From: Chloroflexota bacterium
GTDB taxonomy: Bacteria > Chloroflexota > Dormibacteria > Dormibacterales > Dormibacteraceae
Direction: 5' to 3'
DNA: 15,630 nucleotides
Assembly: GCA_005880175.1 (NCBI GenBank)
Contig: VBJR01000381.1
Location: 13,566-29,195 of the forward strand
Shown here: positions 5,695 to 12,502 of the stretch, piece after piece
Layout: each line of letters opens with the position of its first letter
How positions within the stretch are numbered: position 1 is the stretch's first letter
Notes under the pieces: model-generated
What the model was told of the DNA's origin: nothing
The model's database searches: none
The model's input: only the letters and a program-made list of their open reading frames with translations
Program-made: the position numbers and the translations under genes

Positions 5695-6224
5695 GGCGCG
5701 CCCAGCAGGGCGACCAGCTCGCGGCCCACGGACCGCCCGCGCTCGCGGGCCGCCTCCGGGTCGAGCCCGGCCAGCGGGTGCGGGATCACGGCCAGCCGGA
5801 GGTCGGGGACGCCGAGCGTGCGGGCCTGGAGCCGGCCCAGCTCCTGGAAGCGGTCACTGGTCACGGTCAGCGTGCGCACACCGGCCCGCTCCAGCCCGAT
5901 CGAGTCGTGGACACTCCACGACGTGCATGACCCTCAATCGGCGGTGGCGTCCACGACCAGGTCGGCGCCCGCGGCCAGCTCGTCCAGCGTGGCCTGGCCC
6001 GCGGGCCGGGACGCGGAGTCCTTGGCCGCCCGCACGGTCAGCACCACCCGGGGGTCTTCGGCCAGGACCTGGGCCACCCCGTCGAGCAGGTGCGAGGTGT
6101 TCGGCTTGCCGTTGGACAGCAGGCCCACCCGGACGCGCCCGGGCAGGTCCCACGCGACGGGCGCGGCGCCGGCCTCGGCGGCGCGGTCGGGAACCGGGCT
6201 CAGGATCGTCAGCGTCGCGTTCAT
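5691..6224 (-). CDS. UGSC-family selenoprotein (in-frame TGA read as selenocysteine)
   Basis: Read straight through, 6224-5691 encodes 177 residues. The frame is broken only by TGA at 5936-5934 (codon 97), just after VVDATAD. The following codons read GSCTSWSVHDSIGLERAG, then VTVTSDRF-like sequence (TLTVTSDRFQELGRLQART) and LRLAVIPHPL, ending at TGA 5693-5691. The N-terminal part has VGLLSNGKPNTSHLLDGV (33-50). This is the order of the UGSC family, in which Sec-Gly-Ser-Cys (here Sec97 to Cys100) is a UxxC redox-type motif; some homologues replace Sec. The reaction is unknown; a thiol/selenol redox role is inferred. A SECIS-like hairpin follows the TGA. The ATG follows GGCGGGAG with almost no spacing. 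No other in-frame start lies nearby upstream before the divergent CBS gene. Standard gene callers would split it into two ORFs or drop part of it. Confidence 0.92.
5904..5936 (-). promoter_or_regulatory. Bacterial SECIS element with recoded UGA
   Basis: On the minus strand the TGA (5936-5934) is followed by 11 nt (5933-5923), then a perfect 7-bp stem: GTCGTGG (5922-5916) and CCACGAC (5910-5904), closing a 5-nt loop AGTGT that contains GT. Bacterial SECIS hairpins lie inside the coding region a short fixed distance after the UGA, with an apical GU recognised by SelB. Distance, stem and loop all agree with this. The hairpin also encodes conserved residues (SWSVHDS). Confidence 0.85.
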
Positions 6225-6344
6225 CTCCCGCCAACGATGCGGCCGTCCGCGGCGGCCCGTCAACGGCGGGCCGATCGGCCCTACCCCGGGGGGTCCCCGG
6301 GCCCTGTGCCCGGGCCGGACCGGCCCCGATGCTGGTGGGCAGGG
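6225..6344. promoter_or_regulatory. Divergent intergenic region (UGSC operon / CBS gene) with two dyads
   Basis: This 120-bp stretch separates the divergent starts. It holds a perfect 14-bp palindrome GGGCCGATCGGCCC (6268-6281) and a second hairpin in which GGTCC (6292-6296) pairs with GGACC (6317-6321) and CCGGGC (6297-6302) with GCCCGG (6308-6313), with a 3-nt bulge. On the minus strand TTGACG (6263-6258) could be a -35, but it would leave a very short leader. Which dyad controls which gene is unknown. Confidence 0.4.
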
Positions 6345-6740
6345 ATGGAGGTTCGCGAGCTGATGCAGACGCCGGTGGTCAGCGCCCGCGCGCACGAGAC
6401 GCTGTGCGCGGCGGCGGCGCGGATGAGGGATTACGGGATCGGCGCCCTCGCCGTCGTGGACGACGGCGGCGGGCTGCTCGGGATCGTGACCGAGCGCGAC
6501 CTGCTGCACGCCATGGCCGACGGGCGCGCGTCAGGATTCACGCGCATCGAGGGCTACATGTCGCGCCCGCCGGTGGCCGTCGAGCCCGAGGCCGACTGCG
6601 CGGCCGCGGCGCGCCTGATGGTGCGGCACGGGATCCGGCACCTCCCGGTCACCCGGGCCGGCCGTCCGGTGGGCATGGTGACGGCGCGGGACCTGCTGCT
6701 GGTCCAGGCGTGGCGGGAGGCGGCGGCGGCCACGCCGTAG
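6345..6740 (+). CDS. Tandem CBS-domain protein
   Basis: This 131-residue protein consists of two CBS motifs and nothing else. CBS1 spans about 1-60 (EVRELMQTPVVSARAHETL ending in GIVTERDLLHAM), and CBS2 spans about 69-125 (GYMSRPPVAVEPEADCAAAA ending in GMVTARDLLLV). A CBS pair forms a Bateman module that binds adenosyl nucleotides such as AMP, ATP or SAM and usually acts as an energy or metabolite sensor. In this stand-alone form the partner is unknown. The conserved Asp in each TxRD (52 and 116) is the residue that usually contacts ribose. The ATG at 6345 lies just behind a GGTGGGCAGGG purine-rich stretch. It is divergent from the selenoprotein operon and may respond to the same signal. It converges on the HTH_42 gene. 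Confidence 0.9.
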   Translation: MEVRELMQTPVVSARAHETLCAAAARMRDYGIGALAVVDDGGGLLGIVTERDLLHAMADGRASGFTRIEGYMSRPPVAVEPEADCAAAARLMVRHGIRHLPVTRAGRPVGMVTARDLLLVQAWREAAAATP

Positions 6741-6743
6741 CTC

Positions 6744-6808
6744 AGCCGGATTCCACCGAACAGTCGGCGACTCGGCGCCACGTCCGCCTCCGTCGGTGGA
6801 ATCCGGCT
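6744..6808. repeat. 65-bp inverted repeat between convergent genes (terminator or mini-element)
   Basis: A perfect 16-bp inverted repeat, AGCCGGATTCCACCGA (6744-6759) and TCGGTGGAATCCGGCT (6793-6808), encloses a 33-nt loop. It starts four bases after the CBS stop (6738-6740) and ends on the stop of the minus-strand gene (6810-6808). CTCAGC occurs at both edges (6741-6746 and 6807-6812), so a short target duplication (TCA) is possible. It could act as a two-way terminator. The symmetry, with direct repeats at both stops, resembles the larger 2198-2600 element. Confidence 0.6.
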
Positions 6809-7812
6809 CAGCGGAGCCAGCGCAGGCGCACCGGCCGGCCGATCGGGCCGGCGAACCCCACCGCCTCCGCCGCGATCCGCTCTCGGTCCGGTTCGTCCCG
6901 GCGCCAGAGGTGGATTGCCACCCGGTCCCGCTCGCGGCCCCAGGCGCCGGCGAGGCGGCCGTCCACCAGGACCCGCCCCGACAGGCTGTTCACCAGCCGG
7001 GTCGTCAGCGGCGCGCCCGCCCCGTCCTCGATGGGCGGCGGCGGCCGGTCCGCGTGCGCCCACGCCTGGTCGAGGGCGAGGTACGGGTCGCCCTGGGGCA
7101 GGAGGCGGACGCCGGCCGGCGGCTCGCAGCCGGTCAGCGCGTCCACGTCGCGGGCCAGGACGTCGCGCGCCCGCCCCTCCACCGCGACCGGGACCAGCTC
7201 GGGCGCCAGCGCCGCCCACGTCGCCCGGGCGTCCGCCCGGCTGACCGCCGCCCACTTCGCGAACCGGTCCGCCGTCGCCGGGCCGTGCCAGCCGAGGAAG
7301 CGCCGGGCCAGCTCCAGCCGGGCCGCCTCGGGCTCCACGTCCGCGAGGTGCGGGCGGACGGCCCTGACCTCGCTCGTCCGCAGCTCCCGGCCCGCCAGCG
7401 CCTCGCGGACCTCGGCCCCGATCGCCTCCAGCGCCGCCGCCCGCTCCGGGTCGCGGGGCAGGACGCCCAGCGTGAACACCGCGAAGTCGGCCGCCGGGAC
7501 CACGTAGTCCGACCACCGGAACCAGACCTGGACCAGCGCCGGGTCCTCCCACGAGCCCGGGCCCGTCCCCTCCTGACGCGCGTGGAGTGCCAGCAGCGCC
7601 GCGCGGGGCGCCGAATCCTGGAGCCCGCCGTACGCGGCGTCGCGCCAGGACCCGGCCGGCAGCCGGCGGTCGAGCCGCGTCGCCCGGGCCCGGAAGCGCA
7701 GCACGTGCGCCGGGTCCACGACCATCGCGCCCGGCTCGGCGGGACGGTCGGGGGCGAGCCGCCGGCTCCGGCCCAGCTCCCACAGGTGCTCGTGGACCGT
7801 GCGCAGGCTCAC
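6808..7812 (-). CDS. Winged-helix DNA-binding protein, HTH_42 (AlkZ-like DNA glycosylase) family
   Basis: This 334-residue protein contains hallmark segments of the actinobacterial HTH_42/AlkZ-like family: RARATRLDRRLPAGSW (41-56), GGLQDSAPRAALLALHARQEG (62-82), SWEDPALVQVWFRWSDYVVP (87-106), FTLGVLPRDPE (113-123), RRFLGWHGPATADRFAKWA and a C-terminal GRVLVDGRLAGAW. Characterised relatives (AlkZ/YcaQ) excise bulky or crosslinked DNA bases, but most members of this subgroup are untested, so the activity is inferred. The GTG at 7812 overlaps the stop of the upstream gene as GTGA. The first 29 codons are almost all G/C in position three, supporting this start over the ATG at 7725, where family similarity begins. 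Co-translation with a membrane beta-propeller protein is unusual. Confidence 0.78.
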   Translation of the reverse strand: MSLRTVHEHLWELGRSRRLAPDRPAEPGAMVVDPAHVLRFRARATRLDRRLPAGSWRDAAYGGLQDSAPRAALLALHARQEGTGPGSWEDPALVQVWFRWSDYVVPAADFAVFTLGVLPRDPERAAALEAIGAEVREALAGRELRTSEVRAVRPHLADVEPEAARLELARRFLGWHGPATADRFAKWAAVSRADARATWAALAPELVPVAVEGRARDVLARDVDALTGCEPPAGVRLLPQGDPYLALDQAWAHADRPPPPIEDGAGAPLTTRLVNSLSGRVLVDGRLAGAWGRERDRVAIHLWRRDEPDRERIAAEAVGFAGPIGRPVRLRWLR

Positions 7813-9065
7813 CCGAGGCTGGGCAGGGCGACCCGCGTCCAGTGGGCCCCGCCGTCCGTCGTCCGGAACAGCCCCCACCGCACCGGGCCCAGCGAGCCGT
7901 TCGGGCCGGGGAGCGCGGCGCTGGCCCAGGCCTGGCTCCCGCTGACGGGGACGACCGCGCTGAACTGCCAGCCCCCGGGCAGGCCGGCCGTGGGCCGCCA
8001 CGTGCGGCCGCCGTCGCCCGTACGCCAGCCGGCGGTGGGGTCGGACGTCCAGCCCGTCAGCGCGTCGAGGAACGCCGGCGGCCGCGAGCCCGAGGTCTTC
8101 GGGAGCGGCTGCGGGTCGGCCCAGGTGGCGCCGCCGTCGGCCGTCCCGTACAGCCAGCCCTGGCCCTGCGACCGATCGTAGACCGCGAGCACGCCGCGGC
8201 CGTCCGTCGCGACGACCGGCCGGCTGACGTCCACGCGGTCGGTGGGCTGGGGCCCGTTCGCGCCCATGGGGAGCCTCTGGGCGACCCACGTCTGGCCGGC
8301 GTCGCGGGTCCCGAACAGGACCGGGTCCCCGGCCGCCCCGCTGCCGAGCACCCAGCCGGCGCCGCCGGGCGCGAACGCCAGGTCGCCCAGGAGGTCCGCC
8401 GGGTCCACCAGCGGTCCCGGCGACGACAGCGGCCGCCACGTCCGCCCGCCGTCGTCCGTCCCGTACACCACCGACTGCTGGCCGGCCGCCGTGAGCTGCG
8501 AGGTGAGCAGCCAGCCCCGGCTGCGGTCCACGAAGAACGGCGTGGCCGCGGTGCCCCGGTCCAGCGCGGGCAGGACCACCGGGCTCCAGTGGGCGCCGCC
8601 GTCGTCCGTCCGGAGCAGCTGGGCGCCCGCCGCCTGCGCCGCGTTGGCGCGGAGGACGCCGTGGCTGGCGTCGGTGAAGCTCACGAACGCCGGCCCGTTG
8701 ATCGAGAGCTGGCGCTCCCAGCGGGACCCCGCGTTTCCGGTCCGGAACACCACGCTCTCGGGGCCGCCGGCGTCGTGCACGACGACCCAGCCCTGGGCCG
8801 CCGTGCGCCAGTCCATGCTGATCGGGATCGGCAGGCTCGTGGGGGGCGGCGGCGGCCCGCTGTACACCTGCGGCGCGTTCGCCCGCAAGTACGCCGCGAC
8901 CCCGATCGTCATGCCCACGAGCGCCAGCGCAATAAGCGCGACACCTCGCAGCGCCCGGGGCGACAGGCGAGCCGGCTCGATCTCGTCCACGGCCTCCCGC
9001 AAGCGTATCCGGCGGCCGGCGGCCGCGCTTGCCAGGTCACCGTTCCTTGACCTTTGCAATAGCAT
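7809..9065 (-). CDS. Membrane-anchored beta-propeller protein with seven Asp-box (BNR/YCF48-like) repeats
   Basis: This 418-residue protein has a charged cytoplasmic N-terminus (1-40), one transmembrane helix (about 41-60, GVALIALALVGMTIGVAAYL), a proline-rich linker (PPPPPTSLP, 71-79) and an outward-facing propeller. Seven Asp-box-type motifs (T-x-D-G-G-x-x-W) can be read with the tryptophan at 116, 160, 210, 260, 315, 356 and 409, for example TDDGGAHW, TRDAGQTW and TTDGGAHW; the first (TGNAGSRW) is degenerate. This predicts about seven blades. Such domains occur in sialidases and YCF48-like assembly factors. Catalytic sialidase residues are not evident, so a binding or scaffold role outside the membrane is more likely. 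The ATG at 9065 follows GAAGG at 7 nt. It is divergent from the binding-protein/PknG operon and coupled to the HTH_42 gene downstream. Confidence 0.85.
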   Translation of the reverse strand: MLLQRSRNGDLASAAAGRRIRLREAVDEIEPARLSPRALRGVALIALALVGMTIGVAAYLRANAPQVYSGPPPPPTSLPIPISMDWRTAAQGWVVVHDAGGPESVVFRTGNAGSRWERQLSINGPAFVSFTDASHGVLRANAAQAAGAQLLRTDDGGAHWSPVVLPALDRGTAATPFFVDRSRGWLLTSQLTAAGQQSVVYGTDDGGRTWRPLSSPGPLVDPADLLGDLAFAPGGAGWVLGSGAAGDPVLFGTRDAGQTWVAQRLPMGANGPQPTDRVDVSRPVVATDGRGVLAVYDRSQGQGWLYGTADGGATWADPQPLPKTSGSRPPAFLDALTGWTSDPTAGWRTGDGGRTWRPTAGLPGGWQFSAVVPVSGSQAWASAALPGPNGSLGPVRWGLFRTTDGGAHWTRVALPSLG

Positions 9066-9075
9066 CGGGTACCTT
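9047..9075 (+). promoter_or_regulatory. Sigma-70-type promoter of the binding-protein/pknG/glnX operon
   Basis: TTGACC (9047-9052) and TACCTT (9070-9075) are separated by exactly 17 nt. The -35 lies inside the 5' end of the divergent propeller gene and the spacer covers its start codon. The expected transcript start, around 9082, would leave a leader of about 53 nt before the GTG at 9135. Confidence 0.55.
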
Positions 9076-9081
9076 CGCCTA

Positions 9082-9107
9082 CCGGCGGCATCGGGACGAG
9101 CCGCCGG
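9082..9107 (+). promoter_or_regulatory. Inverted repeat at the expected transcript start of the pknG operon
   Basis: CCGGCGGC (9082-9089) and GCCGCCGG (9100-9107) form a perfect 8-bp dyad with a 10-nt spacer. It begins about where transcription from the 9047-9075 promoter should start. It could be an operator or a leader hairpin; nothing in the window identifies a ligand or regulator. Confidence 0.4.
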
Positions 9108-9134
9108 GAACCATCCGGTGAGGAGGGAGTGCGC

Positions 9135-10364
9135 GTGCGCTCGCGATCGCATTGGAGCGAGCCGCTCGCCGCCGTGCTGGCGGTCGCCAGCCTGGCAGCG
9201 GCCGCCGGTTGCGGCGGTGGGGGGACGGGAGGGCCGGCGCCCATCCGCATCGGCGCGCTCGTGCCGCTCAGCGGGTACGGGCTGTCGTACTACGCGTCCG
9301 CGTTCGCCGCGGCGACCCGGAGCATCAACGCGCACGGCGGGATCAAGGGCCGCCCGATCGAGATGGACATCTGCGATGACCACAGCGATCCCATCCAGGC
9401 CCAGGCGTGCGCCCGCAAGCTCGTCAGCGACGGCGTCATCGCCACGGCCGCCAACGTCAGCGAGCTCAGCATGGTCGAGGGGCCGATCCTGGACGAGGCG
9501 GGCATCGCGCAGGTCGGCAGCGAGGCCGTCAGCCCCGAGGACTTCACGCTGCCGACGGCGTTCCTGCTCGACGGCGGCATCTTCGTCCAGGCGGCGGGCG
9601 GCATCTTCGGCGCCAGGCGGCGCGGCCTCCACTCGCTGTTCGCGGTCACGATCGACACGCCGGCCGGGCGCACGCTGGTCGGGTCGGTCGGCCAGGTCGC
9701 GAAGGGCGCGGGCATCGACGTGGCCGGGGCCGCGTACATCCCGGAGGCGGCCTCCGACCTGATGCCGTACGTGCAGGCCGCGATCCAGTCGCACGCCGAC
9801 GTCGTGTTCCCCGGCCTGCCGCCGGCGGCGACCATCCCGTTCATGGTGGACTCCCGCGTGGCCGGGGCTCACTACGTGGTCATGCTGCCCGCAGGCGAGT
9901 TCACCCCGGCCGACATCGAGGTCATGGGCGGCCCCCACGCGATCACCGAGAACGACATCGAGTTCGCCGCGCTGCCGCCGGTCTCGGCGACGGACCGCTT
10001 CCCGGCGCTGAAGACGTTCGCGGCCGACATGGACGCCGAGATGGCCGCCGGCGACCGCAACGCCGCGCCCGAGCACCGGACCGGCGGCAGCGTGGCCGCC
10101 TGGCTCTGCATCCGGATCATCGCCAACCTGGCGCAGGCGCTGCCCACGAGCGATGCGGCGGGCATCCTGAACGAGCTGCGGACCAGCCCGACCGTGGACA
10201 CACTGGGCCTGACCCCGCCGTGGACGCCGGGCCGCACCGGGCCGCCGTCGATGCCCCGGGTGACGAACGGGTTCGGCTACCTGTCGTCGCAGCGGAACGG
10301 GGTCGAGGTGCTCACCGACCCGGTACCCTTCAACCCCCTCCAGGCGCTGAGGCTGGGCGGCTGA
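9135..10364 (+). CDS. Lipoprotein substrate-binding protein, LivJ/Peripla_BP_6 type, in a PknG-GlnX operon
   Basis: This protein of about 409 residues has a lipoprotein signal peptide: basic start, hydrophobic LAAVLAVASLAAAA, then GC with the lipidated Cys at 26 and a Gly-rich linker. The mature part opens IRIGALVPLSGYGLSYYASA and continues INAHGGIKGRPIEMDICDDHSDPIQAQACARKLV, the classic start of branched-chain amino-acid binding proteins of ABC transporters. The GTG at 9135 is 8 nt behind AGGAGG (9121-9126); a GTG at 9129 is possible but too close. No permease or ATPase genes are present. Instead pknG and a GlnX-like gene follow, which points to sensing rather than uptake. In Mycobacterium the equivalent sensor, GlnH, belongs to a different family (SBP_bac_3), so this is a functional analogue by position. 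The ligand is unknown, probably an amino acid or similar. Confidence 0.85.
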   Translation: MRSRSHWSEPLAAVLAVASLAAAAGCGGGGTGGPAPIRIGALVPLSGYGLSYYASAFAAATRSINAHGGIKGRPIEMDICDDHSDPIQAQACARKLVSDGVIATAANVSELSMVEGPILDEAGIAQVGSEAVSPEDFTLPTAFLLDGGIFVQAAGGIFGARRRGLHSLFAVTIDTPAGRTLVGSVGQVAKGAGIDVAGAAYIPEAASDLMPYVQAAIQSHADVVFPGLPPAATIPFMVDSRVAGAHYVVMLPAGEFTPADIEVMGGPHAITENDIEFAALPPVSATDRFPALKTFAADMDAEMAAGDRNAAPEHRTGGSVAAWLCIRIIANLAQALPTSDAAGILNELRTSPTVDTLGLTPPWTPGRTGPPSMPRVTNGFGYLSSQRNGVEVLTDPVPFNPLQALRLGG

Positions 10365-10390
10365 GCACCCGGCTTCCCCCGTTCATCACG

Positions 10391-12499
10391 GTGCCGTCCG
10401 AGCACCCGACGGATCCGTCGCGCGCCACCGCGGGCACGACCGGCACGGTCGGGACCGCGGGCACCCACGGGGCCACGACCGACCAGCGCACCAGCGCCCG
10501 CTGGCGGAGCGGCGCCCCCCTCGTCGAGCTCCCGTACATGCCGCCGGTGGACCCGACGGCGGCGATCATGCGGGACCCGCTCGTCCCCGAGGAGAAGCGC
10601 TACTGCGCCGGCTGCGGCGCCGCGGTGGGCCGGAGCCGGGACGGCCGGCCGGCACGCCTCACCGGCTTCTGCAGCAAGTGCCGCACGCCGTTCTTCTTCG
10701 TCCCGACGCTCTCGCCGGACGAGCTGCTGGCGGACCAGTACCGCGTGCTCGGCTGCCTCGCCTACGGCGGCATGGGCTGGATCTACCTGGCCCAGGACGA
10801 GCGGGTGTCCAACCGCTGGGTCGTGCTGAAGGGCGCGATCAGCTCGACCGACCGCGACGCGGTCGCCGCCTCGCTGGCCGAGCGGCAGTTCCTGGCCCGG
10901 GTCGAGCACCCCAACGTCGTGCGCATCTACAACGTCGTCGAGCACTCCGGCGGCGGCTACATCGTCATGGAGTACATCGGCGGGCGGACGCTCAAGAGCG
11001 TGCTCCGGGAGCGCCGCCAGGAGGACATGGGCCCGCTGCCCGTCGACCTGGCGATCGCGTACATCCTGGCCGTCCTCCCCGCCTTCCGCTACCTGCACGA
11101 CCTGGGCCTGGCGTACAACGACTTCAAGCCGGACAACGTGATGCTGCACGGCGGCGACGTGAAGCTCATCGACCTGGGCGCCGTCACCCGGCTGGGCGAC
11201 CCCGATCCGATCCTGTACGGCACCGACGGCTACCAGGCGCCCGAGATCGGCTCCCAGGGTCCCTCGGTCGCGGCGGACCTGTACTCGATCGCCCGCTGCC
11301 TGGCCGTGCTGGTCCTGGACATGCCGACGTACCAGACCGCGTACCGCCACCGCCTGCCGACGGCGGAGCAGGAGCCGCTGTTCCAGCGCCACGACTCCCT
11401 CTACCGCTTCCTGATGAAGGCGACCGCGCACGACCCGCGCGACCGCTACCAGAGCGCGGACGAGCTGGCCGAGGCGCTGGAGGCGGTGCTGCGCGAGGTC
11501 ACGGCCACCAGCCAGGGGAGCCCGCGGCCAGCGCCGAGCAAGCTGTTCGGCGGCGACGTGCTGGCGATCCGTTGGCCGTCCGGCGGCCCCGACCCGGGCC
11601 CGGACTGGCGCCACCTGCCGCTGCCGCGCATCGACCCCGCCGACCCGGCCGCCGCCACCGTCGTGAACGCCCAGACGCTGGAGCCGGCGCGCCAGCTCGC
11701 CGTCGTCCGCGACGCGCTGGCCCAGGGCCTGGTCGAGCCGACGGCCGAGGCGCAGCTGGCCCTGGCCCGGGCGCTGATCGAGCTCGGGCGGCACGGCGAC
11801 GCCGAGGCCTGCCTGGCCCACCTGGAGGCGGCCGACCGCCGGGAGTGGCGGGGCAACTGGTACCGGGGCCTGTCGCTGGCCGCGCAGGGCCGGGCGGCGG
11901 AGGCCGGGCTGGCGTTCGAGCTGGTCTACGCGGAGCTGCCGGGGGAGCTCGCGCCCAAGCTGGCGATGGCGCTGGCGGCCGAGCTGACGGGCGACGCGCG
12001 GACGGCGGCCAACCACTACGACATCGTGTCGTCCACCGACCCCGGGTACACGTCGGCCAGCTTCGGCCTCGCCCGCGCGCGCGCCGCCCAGGGCGACGTG
12101 GCCGGCGCGGCCGAGGCGTACGACCGCGTCCCGCCGGGCTCCAGCCTGTACGCGAACGCGCAGGTCGCGCTCGCCCGCGCGCTGATCCGCGGCGGCGCCA
12201 CGGGGCCGTCCGCGGACGACCTGGCCCGCGCCGCGTCGGTCATCGCGCGCCAGCAGCTGACCGAGCAGCGGCGGGCCGAGCTGTCCGTGGAGCTGTTCGA
12301 GGCGGCCCTGGCGCTGATCTCGTCCCGGCCGCGGGCGCAGGTCCCCGACGTCCAGCTGCTCGACCAGCCGATGCGCGAGGTGCCGGTGCGGTTCGCGCTG
12401 GAGCGCGCGTACCGCGAGCTGGCGTGGACGGCGGCCGGCGACCTGAAGGTCCACCTGGTGGAGTGCGCCAACGAGGTGCGCCCCATGACGGCGCTCTGA
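10391..12499 (+). CDS. pknG: Serine/threonine protein kinase PknG
   Basis: This protein of about 702 residues has the full PknG layout (the Mycobacterium tuberculosis protein is 750). A Thr-rich N-terminal tail (1-40) is followed by LVELPYMPPVDPTAAIM and a rubredoxin-like zinc site with C72, C75, C94 and C97 (CAGC, CSKC). The kinase domain (about 118-370) has the glycine loop LAYGGMGWIY, ATP-binding lysine K147 in VVLK, E164 in AERQFL, catalytic D244 in the atypical YNDFKPDN and D261 in DLG. A C-terminal TPR region includes ELAPKLAMALAAELTGD and SFGLARARAAQGD. In mycobacteria PknG phosphorylates the FHA protein GarA to adjust 2-oxoglutarate and glutamate metabolism. No garA gene is in the window. 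The GTG at 10391 is the only suitable start; it lacks a ribosome binding site and sits 26 nt after the binding-protein gene. Confidence 0.95.
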   Translation: MPSEHPTDPSRATAGTTGTVGTAGTHGATTDQRTSARWRSGAPLVELPYMPPVDPTAAIMRDPLVPEEKRYCAGCGAAVGRSRDGRPARLTGFCSKCRTPFFFVPTLSPDELLADQYRVLGCLAYGGMGWIYLAQDERVSNRWVVLKGAISSTDRDAVAASLAERQFLARVEHPNVVRIYNVVEHSGGGYIVMEYIGGRTLKSVLRERRQEDMGPLPVDLAIAYILAVLPAFRYLHDLGLAYNDFKPDNVMLHGGDVKLIDLGAVTRLGDPDPILYGTDGYQAPEIGSQGPSVAADLYSIARCLAVLVLDMPTYQTAYRHRLPTAEQEPLFQRHDSLYRFLMKATAHDPRDRYQSADELAEALEAVLREVTATSQGSPRPAPSKLFGGDVLAIRWPSGGPDPGPDWRHLPLPRIDPADPAAATVVNAQTLEPARQLAVVRDALAQGLVEPTAEAQLALARALIELGRHGDAEACLAHLEAADRREWRGNWYRGLSLAAQGRAAEAGLAFELVYAELPGELAPKLAMALAAELTGDARTAANHYDIVSSTDPGYTSASFGLARARAAQGDVAGAAEAYDRVPPGSSLYANAQVALARALIRGGATGPSADDLARAASVIARQQLTEQRRAELSVELFEAALALISSRPRAQVPDVQLLDQPMREVPVRFALERAYRELAWTAAGDLKVHLVECANEVRPMTAL

Positions 12500-12502
12500 C
12501 GC

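Noticed and set aside
5691..5879. A separate 62-residue gene beginning MRTLTVTSDRF
   Set aside because: It is the C-terminal part of the UGSC protein; the frame is continuous with the upstream part except for the recoded TGA, and the residues before its ATG-like start (a GTG codon) are conserved family sequence.
7723..7725. ATG at 7725 as the start of the HTH_42 protein
   Set aside because: Family similarity begins here, but the codons between 7812 and 7725 are almost entirely G/C at position three and the GTGA overlap supports the upstream start; left as an alternative.
9129..9131. GTG at 9129 as the start of the binding-protein gene
   Set aside because: It is immediately adjacent to AGGAGGGA, too close for initiation; the GTG at 9135 has normal spacing.
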